Part shown: positions 1 to 11,968 of the stretch, in pieces
Layout: every line of letters starts with the position of its first letter
How positions within the stretch are numbered: the first letter of the stretch is position 1
Source: Fennellomyces sp. T-0311
Lineage: Eukaryota > Mucoromycota > Mucoromycetes > Mucorales > Lichtheimiaceae
NCBI GenBank assembly: GCA_025266875.1
Contig: JALLLT010000004.1
Location: 868,001 to 932,000, forward strand
Reading direction: 5' to 3'
Length of the DNA: 64,000 bases
The notes under the pieces: model-generated
Seen by the model: only the letters and a program-made list of their open reading frames with translations
Databases searched by the model: none
Told to the model about the DNA's origin: nothing
Program-made: the position numbers and the translations under genes

Positions 1-158
1 TGCTTTATTATGACATACCAACTACAACTACTGCTAAACTATGCTAGGGGAAAGATTGGGTACTGATACAGATATGGGGACACAGAGATAGAACGGGGAG
101 GGCATTTTTGACGAAAAAGAAAGGCACACGTTAAAAAAATGGGTGGCAGTATGCTAAG

Positions 159-1565
159 TTACGGTTGAAACGGGTAGCCGACGATAGGATTACCACCGCA
201 AGTGTACAAAACCAATTCACCGTTTTCGTCAAAAAAGTGGGTCTCATTGGTTGGAGTGGTCAAGAGGCTTGCAGTACCAGCTGCATGAGTTGGATGAACA
301 CTTGTTGTCATCGTCGGCCACACCCAGTAAGACGAGAGATTCGAGGCTGACAGGTGATCAATAGCCATCGAAGTTGCCTTCATAGAAGGAGGAGTAGTCA
401 GAAAAAGATCCTGATTTACTTGCTGTGGAATGCATTGCGAAGGGAACGAGATGGACATTGCGTTGAGCGCATTGACCATGTCATAGTCAATATCATCGAT
501 TGACAAATTGTTACCGGTAGTAACTACGGCATGTTGAGAAGGACAAGTCTGGGTAGCACCAGCCGAGGAAGTAACAGCTTGCACCGGATCCATCGAGGAT
601 GATTCGGCTTGCTGGTAGCATTGAAGTGAAGGAGAGGCAATGAATGTCGCACCTTGCTGCTGTCGCTCATACATGTGAGGCTGCGCATTTGTGAGCTCTG
701 GTGTGGCAGGTTTGTCATCGAGTTCTTGACTCTTTCTCTTGAAACTGGGAGAAGCCAACGGGGACAACGGAAAGCTTGTCGAGGATGTGGTGGAAGAGGA
801 AGAAGAAGAAGAAGAGGAGGAGGATGTCTGGGACCAGTCTTGGGAAGGCTTGTGCTGCAAACGACGAGGGATGATCTCCCAGTCAAAACTTTCAGGGCTA
901 TTAACGCTTGCGTCTTGTGCGGCTAAAATGCTTGGGGATATATAACCGAGCGTAGGAGCGCTAGTAGAAGGCACTATTTGCATAACTCCACAGGGCCCAA
1001 AGACGGCGTTGGTAGCAGTAGTGCTGCTGCTACTGCCAGGCATTACTTTTCTCGCCTTCGAACTAGCGCTAGGTCTGGACACAGTTGACAACTTTGAGGA
1101 TGACATGACAACATTGGAGGCGGATGGTGATGCTCTGGAGGTGCGTCGAGATGCCGTCCTTCTCGCCTGTTGCGTTGTCAACGCTGCAGGAGCAGATGTC
1201 GATGGACGAGGTTGACGTACTGTAGGTCGTCGAGTAGCTGGTGATGACCAACGATACGCTCGAGCGGAAGCAGACGACGCACTGATGGCTGTTAGACGGC
1301 GTTCGACATAATAGCGAGTTCCCGGCATACGCAAATGGATTCGTTCAACACCAAAGTAAACGCGCGCTTCGCTACCGAGCACCTGGTCTATGATATCAAC
1401 GTAGTTGTTTCCCACACGGTGAGCGAGCTCCTGATGCGCCTTTTCGATAATATTGTTGTTGTGAGCCTCAAATGCTCGGAACAACGTATTCTCGAGGAAA
1501 AACCCCCATTGAACTTGGTAAGTGTTCCCGTTGGAATCGATAACATAGATCGGTCTTCTGTCCAT
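159..1565 (-). CDS. Ser/Thr-rich protein of unknown function, single exon, 468 aa
   Basis: I do not recognise this gene. It is one uninterrupted 468-codon frame, unusual among the intron-rich genes here. The first ~93 residues look globular (begins MDRRPIYVIDSNGNTYQV, ends near RYYVERR) and could be a small domain of their own. From ~95 to ~290 it is Ser/Thr/Arg/Pro-rich and probably disordered, with a run of eleven Ser just after residue 240. The C-terminal third is Gln/Ser/Thr-rich and looks like a transcriptional-activator or scaffold tail, which is only a guess. A TATA-like box lies about 90 bp upstream of the ATG and supports the start. There are no membrane segments or signal peptide. 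Confidence 0.7.
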   Translation of the reverse strand: MDRRPIYVIDSNGNTYQVQWGFFLENTLFRAFEAHNNNIIEKAHQELAHRVGNNYVDIIDQVLGSEARVYFGVERIHLRMPGTRYYVERRLTAISASSASARAYRWSSPATRRPTVRQPRPSTSAPAALTTQQARRTASRRTSRASPSASNVVMSSSKLSTVSRPSASSKARKVMPGSSSSTTATNAVFGPCGVMQIVPSTSAPTLGYISPSILAAQDASVNSPESFDWEIIPRRLQHKPSQDWSQTSSSSSSSSSSSTTSSTSFPLSPLASPSFKRKSQELDDKPATPELTNAQPHMYERQQQGATFIASPSLQCYQQAESSSMDPVQAVTSSAGATQTCPSQHAVVTTGNNLSIDDIDYDMVNALNAMSISFPSQCIPQQVNQDLFLTTPPSMKATSMAIDHLSASNLSSYWVWPTMTTSVHPTHAAGTASLLTTPTNETHFFDENGELVLYTCGGNPIVGYPFQP

Positions 1566-1653
1566 TGGATTGAGTAAATGATAGTTCGGAAAGTGAGTCG
1601 AAAGAGATCAAAGAGTAAGATGGACCCTGAATTTTTCGGTGGTCGAGCGCGCC

Positions 1654-1659
1654 TTTATA
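1654..1659 (-). promoter_or_regulatory. TATA box of the Ser/Thr-rich gene
   Basis: On the minus strand this reads TATAAA, about 90 bp upstream of the ATG at 1565. The spacing leaves room for a transcription start and a leader of about 60 nt. Position and sequence are the only evidence. Confidence 0.45.
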
Positions 1660-4437
1660 GATTTCGTAAGCACGCTAGCTTTACTAGCAGTAACAAAAAT
1701 CTGTCACCGACAGGTGAGAACCCTGTTCCTCTTCATACTTGTTCAAGTGAATCATCTGAAGTATCGGCTCGATTCCTATAGGTGCGACAATCCTCTGGGT
1801 ATGCGGATTCCTGCAGAAGATGTACTCCTTAAACTCTGGCGTCAATACCAAAGACCCCCCCCCCGAATCCCCCACGACACACCCCAGCACACCCGAAGAT
1901 CATCTGCTGTCATAACTTTCGTTGTATCTACACTATATGGTAAAAAAGTCCTGTTTGTGCACTTCTTGTAAAATGTTCCTTTTTACTATCCTTACTCAGC
2001 CCACTCACCGCCTACTACGAGGAATCTCCTTAAAAGTTCCTTATAATCATTTCTCCTGCAGTTAGTAAAACGTTTTTCTTTTGCGACGGTTTCGAACAGC
2101 TTCTCCTGGTTATGTACTGTACAAGGCATTTTAGACTATTTGACTCAACTTTATCAAATTTAAATTTGTGGCTATTGGTAGCACGCGACGCGATTGTTTA
2201 CAGCCTGGTCTTATTGTACAGACAAACAGTATTACGAACTTGACGTTTATAGAATATAGATATGCCAATTTTGATATGCCAACATCCTTACAAAAGACGT
2301 CCCATGATGACCGCCGACGGTTTATGTGCTCACAACCCGTGTACAGATACGGAGATGCAGCAATAACAATCTCTTTTTCAATCCCCCAATCTTTTTTTTG
2401 GGTGGATTGCGTCTTGGCAATCTACTGTAATCCCCTTGGTTGATTTTCGCTTACTCAATACATAAATGTATCCGTGGCTTTAAAGTTTAGATCTAGGAGA
2501 AGATTGGTTAAGTTGTGAAGCATAGTAGATTCGGTTAAGTCTCAGGGACGTGGCATCTTCCCTTATTTGATATACATTCCTTATTCGCAACAGTATGCTG
2601 TAGCTGTAAAAAAACGATATGATATGATACAATGCTCAGTTGATACTACTACAAAAACTAAAAGCAACTTTAACAACATTCAATCTCATGAAAAAGTTGG
2701 ATAAATAAACAATTGCTGCGCTCAGCATCTAATACTACTAAATATGTTGATTTGTACAATCCTATTGAAGAAAACTAGATTTATTAAATAGTACGTCGAA
2801 ATAGTGTCTGTCGTTTTTTAAGGTTATCCGTGTTTCATTGTTGAGCGCGAAAAGAAAACTTAATCTAGATTGTTTTGAATATTTCCAACATGGAACACTC
2901 AGCCAGATTCCAAATGCCGTAATTTGGCAAGTTGATCTGCTATTTAATCCAGCATGTCGATCCATGTAGTTTACAGTAGTAAGATCCCTTAAAAAACCCT
3001 TACTTACTCCTAAAATACTGTCTCAAAAAAAACGGTGTGTCTTTTTTGTTACATGTAGTTAAAGATCTTATTCAAGGTAATTGAATAAACAAAATACTTT
3101 GAGCACGTCTTCCAAGTACCGCGTATAGCACATGCAGTGCCGAAACCAGTAGTTTTTTCGTTTCATCACGTTATAAAGTTGTAAGGGCTGTCGTATAGTT
3201 GTCTGACGATTTACTTATCGATTTCGCACGCGATGGCTGGACGGCAACCCTAGATTACTTCTTTTAACTTTTAGAGACGCAGTAAATGCATTGTGAAACC
3301 AATCATCGTTTCTTCTTATCACGTTATAAGAGTTGTAAGGGCTGTTAGGAAGCTGTTTAACGACTCAGTTATCGGATTCACACGCTACGGTTGAGTAAAG
3401 AGCCTGAGATCATGTCTTTCACGTACCGAGAATAGCGGATGCAGTGTCGAAACCAATAGCCTTTTTCTTTATCACGTTATAAATGCTGTAAGAGTTTCTG
3501 CAAAGCTGTTTTTCACTATCAATTTATCGATTTCAAGCGCTTTAAGTAAGCCGAAAACACAGATTACGTCGTGTACACTAAATGCAGAGCCAAGAAAAAT
3601 AGAATTTAGCAGTTCTTCGCTTCTTCATCATGCTATTAAAGTTGTAAGAGTTGTTGCGAAGCTGTTTTATATGTTTATTGTTTTCGCGCAATAAGCATTT
3701 GAGAAGGGTCTGAGAAGAATGTTTTGATTGATAATTCATGCCGAAAGACCGCGATAAGATGGCTACGTAAGATTAATTACTTATTTTGTACTTTAGCGTG
3801 CGAAATCCTATATTGACAACAATTTAATCTCGGATTTTGGACATATTAGGTCTGATAAGAGAATGTGGATACTGTTTTCTGTAGACCACGTGGCAAACAG
3901 GTCAAGAAATTGACGAGTTACACCCGACTCAAGGTTAGTAAGCTCTATTAAAAATATAGGATGTTCTACCTGTATAATGGAATTCATTACGTACTTTATT
4001 CTTTTCGTATAGACAGCAAAGTATGCAAATGTACAATTTATAGATAAAGGGAAAGTAGGTTAAGTCCTTTTTTAAGGAGCCCGGAGTTTTTCCCATCCAG
4101 CCGCCGTTAATACAGTGTCTAAGACAACTTCAACTTCCAAACAGGCTGATCAAATTGATCGTAAGTAATTTATACACATTCTTCTATTTAGAAGCTCTTG
4201 CAACGCAAAAGGAACGTGACGGTGGCCACTAATATGCAATGAACGCGTGGTTTATCCTTTTTACGACATAGTGGTCAATGCTTCTAGCGAAAATGATATC
4301 ACTTCCAAGTTATGATTGGTACGCTTTCCTGCAGATACGTGCTATCAGCGGGAAAGGTCTTCCGAACCAATCTCTTCACCATGGCATCCATGAAGGCTTT
4401 ATTGATTCATAAGCGCGTTAAAAACACAGATATGTGA
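1660..4437. other. Long intergenic stretch, no convincing gene
   Basis: AT-rich DNA between two minus-strand genes. The open frames are short and lack family resemblance. A poly-C run sits at about 1857-1864. The only clear structure is the degenerate 153-bp tandem repeat at about 3100-3720, described separately. Confidence 0.6.
3100..3720. repeat. Degenerate tandem repeat, four units of about 153 bp
   Basis: The anchor ATCACGTTATAA followed by a GTTGTAAG-GGCTGT-like block recurs at 3165, 3318, 3471 and, more diverged, 3627. Spacings are 153, 153 and 156 bp. Each unit also carries a block resembling GCAGTG-CGAAACCA about 30 bp before the anchor and a TTATCGATTTC-like block about 45-50 bp after it. 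Divergence between units suggests an old satellite-like array or a repeated functional module. No open frame runs through it. Confidence 0.7.
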
Positions 4438-6433
4438 TCACTGCGCCTCCGAGCGAATAATATCTACGGAAAATAGATTTGGATGACTCAAGACGGATCG
4501 GTGCTCTTCATCCATTTCGAATTTCTTCTTGGAATTAATCTTTTGATCCATGCTTTCGATTACAGACATAACAGCAGGTGCTTCTACCATGGGACATGGC
4601 TCGCTTTCTGGAAGATGAATACATAGCTTGACCCGTGGATAATATGCTGTGTCGTCATTTTGCGTGTCTGTCAAGCTATCTGTTATAATCCGAGGGCGTT
4701 TGGCGGGCGGTTCTGAGGAAGAAGATGTGGACGAACTAGTAGTTGATGATGATTCGGAAGCAGTAGGTACCACATTGTCGAGTACTGTCACCGAGAACGA
4801 GATCCCACTCTTCAATATTCCCATACCCGGATGAAGCGGCGAAATCGTAAAAACAAGCTCCATAAGTCTTCCCACGTACTTGCATACGGCAGTTCCCTTA
4901 CGTCCGACCATATGCTGGATCGTTTTAAAAATAGGATCGGGGACCTCGCCGCCCTGACGAAAAGCGAGCAAAAGTGCCAAAGTGGCACGTTCTTGGTGAG
5001 AAATTCCGGGTACATTAGCGAGCGGTCCGCTGGCAAGCGGCATATGAAATGCAACAAACGCTCTGGTCTCTTTGGGGTAATGGGCTGTCAGATTGGCCAA
5101 GTGTATTGCAGCTGGTAACAGACGATGCAGCTGCAGCGGATGTTGGGGGTCGAGATACGGTCTCGGGACTGCATTATGTAGAATGGACAATATCGAATCG
5201 AATTCGCCACATGATAGAGCATGGGGCGAATGCGAAGCATGGGCCTTTACGCCTTCCAATAACGGGTCCTTTTGTTGCTCGTCGATCGACAGCATCGTAT
5301 AGCAATAACCTTGTCGCACACCGCCTTCACTGAAATGGACTTGTCTTATCTGCAATACCTCGAGCAATGCTGCAACGAGAAAGCAGATTGCTGGTACTGA
5401 ACTGGCACGTCGCTTTGAGATCCGAAATCCTTTCAGACGCTTCATTGCCTTGTGAGGATCCTTGTCTTTGTACAGACTTGATAGCTCCTGTAACTCATGG
5501 CCGCTGATTGTGTAACCACTGATAATCGGTATGGGGTAAGACGTGAAATCTCGATGCTGTCGGTGTGGATGATGCTGTTGTGAAGAGTTCGTGGGCGATT
5601 GGTACCCCTGGGCTGTGATAGAGCTGCGGCGCCCACTTTGATGGAGGCTCTCCAACAAGCTTCCTCTTGACTTCATCGACAAGTATCCCAGAGCACGGAA
5701 CCCACCACCACTCATGTAAACAGTGTAGCCTTCTTCGCTTTGTAACCTCTTTGGAACGTTGATTTGCTGGATAGCTGCCTGGACCTCAGATACAATCTCA
5801 GCATAGAGAGCCTTTTTCTCCTTTTTGGTCGTGCACTCGCCCAAACGCCGTTTCAAAGCCGCAGCTCCGTACGGTAGCGACACTGGTGTAGGTGACACTT
5901 CAAGTTCACCAGCTGAACTGGTCACATAGCTGAATTCGACCGAGCCTCCACCGAGATCCATAGTGATACCATCCACTTTATAGAAGGAGCCTATTAATCG
6001 GATGAGTGAACCGGTTCGAAGAAATTACCCGATTTGTGATGAACTCACCAACAATACCCGAAGCAGAAATCAATGCTTCTTCTTCTTTGGATAAAAGTGA
6101 AACTGTCCATCCCGTTGCGTCATGAATCCTTTTCATAAACTCCTGCGAGTTGACTGCCAGCCTCGTGGCTTCAGTGGCGATAATCTTTACGTTATCTGGC
6201 ATGACTCCTGCGCGCTCGCATAGCTGTTGAAAGCGCTGAAAGCTTGTGATAACCTGGCATATTGTTTCTTCCGGAATGACACGCTCGACACCTTGTGCGT
6301 CAAAGAGTGAAATGGGCGCACGTTCCTCATAAGCAACAGGCAAATGACGCGCAAGGGCACTGACGATGCCAAAGCGAATTCCATTGGAGCCCATGTCAAC
6401 TATGCCGAATGGGGCTTCTGGTTGTGAGACCAT
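4438..6433 (-). CDS. RTG2: Rtg2-like Ppx/GppA phosphatase family protein, 640 aa
   Basis: Two exons (6433-6049 and 5975-4438) join across a 73-nt intron to give 640 residues. The N-terminus shows the ASKHA phosphate-binding fold of exopolyphosphatase/GppA proteins: FGIVDMGSNGIRFGIV near residue 10 and MDLGGGSVEFSYV just after the splice, which are the two nucleotide/phosphate loops. The long C-terminal extension is HD-like, with low-complexity Ser/Thr near the end. In yeast, Rtg2 relays mitochondrial dysfunction to the Rtg1/Rtg3 transcription factors; the same role here is inference, and plain exopolyphosphatase activity is the alternative. An upstream in-frame ATG at 6469 would add 12 residues; I prefer 6433 because MVSQPEAPFG runs straight into the conserved domain. 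Only 105 bp separate this ATG from the Rpt3 stop codon. Confidence 0.88.
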
Positions 6434-6538
6434 TATGGATACAGATAGAGGTAAAAAGAGTGTATACACGGCTTTTTAAAAACAAAAACGGAAAATTATA
6501 CGGTTGTGTTTCGAAAGATATATATATTGATTGCAGAT

Positions 6539-7936
<1,398 letters not shown>

Positions 7937-9394
7937 GGTCGAGTACAAAAGGTACGCGTACTGTGGCGGACACGAAGCTGGGTACGTAAGTGCTTTGTCA
8001 GCCAATCAGATGCGACTTGAGTGGGAGGGCGACAGTTGGCTTGCTGTTCATCACCAAGGGTGACAACAAACGTGGCACTCTTGTTGCTTTTCCGTTTTTC
8101 TGAAAATATATGTACAGATTGCCTTACACCAGCTTTATAACCGTTAGCTTAGGATGCATTATACATACAGAAGCTTCCATTTAAAAGCATTGCTGTTAGT
8201 GACGGGGAATATCGGCAGGATAGCGGGCTTCGTTACTTTTCATAGAACACAAAGCCATTATGTAGGGCATAAATAACAGCATAAAGCCAAGATACAGGTT
8301 ACGTAATGCCTACATAAATCACATAAATGATATCTGCTAGTTTTAGGGTATGAGGTAGCAAACCTAGCAAGACTTGAAAACCTCACACTGACCGGGAAAA
8401 TTGGATCTCGGGATCGAAGAACTCTTTTCGAGTATTATGACGCTGTTCTTTTACCTTGCACATCGTTCAGATTATTCCAGTATTACCATTGTAAATTTAA
8501 AGAGTGTAGATGAGAATTTACTCCACGAGGAGATCAGCAGGACGCGTTACGGCCTCTTATAGCTAATACGTTTACTCAGGAAGATGGGAACTTGACACGG
8601 CAATTTCATTTCCACCACAGATATGAAGAACCAGGCGTCAGAGGCTAGCATAGGGAACATTTGATAATTATAAGGTATTTAAATATGTTTGCAAGTATTT
8701 ATCGTGAAGCTTTGACCGAAACGAATCTTATGCTGTATCGTGATTTCGAGCTCTTGCAAGTGCATCATCTTGAGCTTCCTCAACTCCAAAGCTTTACTAT
8801 CACTTTGGGTCATTTGTGATCAAGTCCAACTGGGGGAAACTAATCCATATTATTGCATAGTACCGAATAGTAATTGGATTGCGATACTTTGTCTTGTGCC
8901 AAGTTTGCGTCATCTCAAGCTGATAGATGTGAAACAGCGCGATGATGGTGATACGGAAATTCTTCGACATGCGCCGCCTCGACTGGAGACAGCAATATTA
9001 GAGTGGACTGATTACAAAACCCGGTGTATTCATATCATAAATTTTGTTACAGGAAAATCCGATGTGCAGCAATATGATATATTGCCACAGTAAGCCCTTT
9101 CCTTCGTCAAGTATTGGAAGTAAAATGGTCTTTTTGGCGATGCAATCAGTGGTCGATGGAGTCTGTGATGTTATACATGAGTTACGGAAGTAGTAACATA
9201 CCAAGGGCTCTCTTTGCGCGCAATAAGCTAAGTTTGACGTCCATGCCAACGTATTAGACCTAGCAACAAATTACCTATGTATGTGCAAAGGGAAGTGTCA
9301 AATGATTCGGCAAGTCGGGATTTTAGAAAAAACATAGGCGAGACAGGTCCTTTCTGCTTTATACTTTCTGCTCGCACACGATTATAAAGAAACC
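7937..9394. other. Divergent spacer between RPT3 and ZNG1
   Basis: About 1.46 kb between two divergently transcribed genes. It should contain both promoters. Apart from the F-box/LRR-like remnant at 8730-9093, I see no gene. Confidence 0.5.
8730..9093 (+). pseudogene. Probable decayed F-box/LRR-like fragment
   Basis: Two overlapping frames each hold leucine-rich-repeat-like stretches. Frame one (8730-8819) reads MLYRDFELL...LELPQLQSFTITLGHL and stops. Frame two, covering 8740-9093, contains LCLVPSLRHLKLIDVKQ and PPRLETAILEWTDY. Strings like LPQLQSFTI and PSLRHLKLID resemble the LRR part of fungal F-box proteins. The break between frames and the absence of an F-box or further repeats suggest a dead fragment. 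An unrecognised intron is the alternative. Family assignment is by general resemblance only. Confidence 0.35.
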
Positions 9395-11104
9395 ATGGAC
9401 ATGGACCTTGACGAAATACCTGATCTTGTACCCGCAGGAGCCTCAGAGTAAGAAAACTTTAGCTATCCTTGCTATCCAACTTTGCATGCATAATTTACAA
9501 CGCGATCACCAGAACCGTAACGACACCGGCTCCATTCGTCAGCAATGACGAACCGATCCGCAAGATCCCCGTAACCATCGTGACAGGTTGCTTTTCATTC
9601 ATACGATTTTAAAATCAGCGTTATTTATCTTGCATAAATAGGTTTCTTGGGAAGCGGCAAGACAACACTCTTGAACTATATTCTCACCGAAAAGCACGAA
9701 AAGAAAATTGCTGTGATCCTCAACGAGTTTGGCGAGAGTAAGGTTCCTTCATGCATGGGCATAAATCGTTTGCTCATACTGGAAGCACAGGTAGCGATAT
9801 CGAAAAGTCCTTATCTATCAATCAGGAAGGAACTCTATACGAAGAATGGCTTGAGTTGAGAAACGGTTGCTTGTGCTGTTCTGTCAAGTAAGTGTGGAAT
9901 ATGTATTTGGTCTATAACTCAGAGCATTTCAGGGATAATGGCGTCCAGGCAATCGAGAATTTGATGAAAAAACGTGGTAAATTCGATTACATCCTATTGG
10001 AGACTAGGTAAAAGACGGGAGAAGGAATCTATTGACTTACATCTGACAGGAACCTAGTGGTTTAGCGGATCCTGGTCCGATTGCATCCATGTTCTGGCTG
10101 GATGACGGATTGGGAAGCGAGATTTATTTGGATGGTATCGTCACTTTGGTAGACGCAAAGCATATCCGTGAAGTAAGTCTAGAACTCAATGTTGTCGTGG
10201 TAAACCATGGTAACGCTTCGCCTGTTTATTAGTACATGAGTGAGAAAAAAGAGGATACCTTAATCAATGAGGCCCTGAAGTATGAATTTGGTAGCGACAA
10301 AGGCATAACAGCAAGCTTATGATGTGTTATCTAGACAAATTGCGATTGCTGATCGCATCGTGATCAACAAGAAGGACCTGCTTTCTGAAACGGAAATGGA
10401 GAACCTTCAAGAAGATATCCGGAACGTGAATACATTAGCGGACATCTTGCAGACAGAGCGATCTAGGTACGTAAACACCATCCCAACAACCGTCTGTTGC
10501 AAGCTCTGTTAACAAGATATCCATGTATCAGGATTCCTCTTGACTTTGTTCTGGATATCCAAGCATACGATATTCATAATGCTGATGCACTAGCACGACA
10601 AACACACAAACTCGAGGAGCATAATAGCGTACATGCTCATAGCATTGGCCATGTAAGCGATACAAACATACATACGTTACATACGTAATAGTTCTAATAA
10701 GAGTGCATCTCTGTACAATGTAGGAGATTCAAACCATCTGTATTCACTTTGATCAGCAGCTTGATACACTCGAGCATTTGGAGTCATGGATTCAAACTTT
10801 GCTTTGGGAAAAGATGGTTCCAGGCGCTGAAGAGGATCAGAATGCAAGCGAAAAATCACCGGTTGTTGTGCTGCGTTTGAAGGGCATCGTGCTCCCTCCA
10901 AAGGACAATCACAATGCATCGGCTCGAAAGCGTCTCGTCATCCAAGGTGTGCAGGATTTATACGACATTCAGGAAGGCTTTGCGCAAGAGGAAACTGATA
11001 TCAACGATAAGACGAGCAAGATTGTTCTTATTGGTAAGAATCTGAACCAGAGCCATCTACTTGATTCCTTCAAGAAATGGGTACACCTAGACAACGCTTA
11101 TTAG
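9395..11104 (+). CDS. ZNG1: Zng1-type CobW/P47K GTPase, zinc metallochaperone, about 397 aa
   Basis: A COG0523 GTPase thought to hand zinc to client enzymes such as methionine aminopeptidase 1. Nine exons are needed to follow the conserved protein. Visible motifs: Walker [13 protein letters not shown], the metal-binding CXCC in NGCLCCSVK, the Walker B region LLETSGLADP, G4-type INKKDL, a modest His-rich loop ([11 protein letters not shown]), and the C-terminal CobW domain ending in DNAY. Introns include 10280-10334, where only the TAG acceptor at 10334 keeps the frame into KQIAIADR. The extreme N-terminus reads EIPDLVP where animal ZNG1 has CPELVP, the peptide that docks to MetAP1; the Cys is absent. 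It is divergent from RPT3. Confidence 0.92.
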
Positions 11105-11589
11105 CACATATGTGATACAAATGAATACATTATTCACGCCAATCAGCTCTGCGTCATGAAGAAAGTTTCATGTATCCTCGTACTCAATCTACCCCAATAA
11201 CTGCACTTGGATATAAACACATTATATAAAGAAGTATCTTTTTTATGCCTCACATGAGCTGGATCCGGCAACTCTGATAATAGATTTGACGTTTCACCGG
11301 CTAAAATAACAGCATCAAAAGGTAACCAGCAAATGCACGCATACATTGAATAGTTGAGCCACCCCTCATAGACACAGGCCCATCAGCTGATTCAAAGGAA
11401 CTGTTAAGCATTCAGATGTGATTATACACACCTATGGATATAAAAAAACTAGCCATCTGCTGGCTTTCCAATGTATTCCTTAGAAAACACTATCAAGCTG
11501 TTGCGTGTTCACTGGCGCTATGTTTGCTCGAAAATATGTCGAAACGGAGGGAAAATGGGGATCAAATGCTATGTACTCTCTTTGGTTTT
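11105..11589. other. Convergent spacer between ZNG1 and SEM1
   Basis: AT-rich 3' flanking DNA of two convergent genes. I see no gene. Confidence 0.5.
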
Positions 11590-11968
11590 TTACATTGCCA
11601 TAGGTTGGGGTTGCTTGGATACTTTCTCAAGCTCGGCCCTGTCGTCACACAGTTAGAAAACTGTCTATAGCAAACGGGATAGAAGCATAGGAACTTACCG
11701 AAGTTGCTTTGAGAAATCGTCTTCGACGTCGTCATCGTCCCAATTATCTTCCCAGAAATGCGCGTCGTTCTTATCTTCGTCAGCTTCTCCCCAATCTATA
11801 ATGCTTTACGTCATTACGCGAATAGTCATCGATCTATGGCTTTCTTTTACCCTCAGCAGCAAACTCCTCAAATTCGTCGTCTTCTTCCAAAGCACCTAGT
11901 TGTGGAATGTTCTTTTGAGCTTGCTCATCCTTTTGTTCCTGAGGATTCTGCTGTGCGGATGCTGACAT
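11590..11968 (-). CDS. SEM1: Proteasome lid subunit Sem1/DSS1, 87 aa
   Basis: A small, strongly acidic protein from three exons (11968-11851, 11795-11699, 11638-11590; introns 55 and 60 nt). The diagnostic parts are [35 protein letters not shown] and a C-terminal helix [14 protein letters not shown], the two acidic Trp/Phe patches plus helix of DSS1. Sem1 stabilises the 19S lid, binds ubiquitin, and also joins TREX-2 and BRCA2-type complexes in other eukaryotes. The start is the ATG opening [10 protein letters not shown]; frames further upstream are leader sequence. It is too small and too split to be found as one long frame. RPT3, another 19S gene, is 3.7 kb away. Confidence 0.93.

Noticed and set aside
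3100..3720. CRISPR-like array
   Set aside because: Regular spacing, but units are long and diverged throughout, with no short identical repeats separated by unique spacers; the DNA is eukaryotic.
6434..6469. Upstream in-frame ATG for RTG2 at 6469
   Set aside because: Adds 12 residues not resembling the family; the ATG at 6433 leads straight into the conserved domain.
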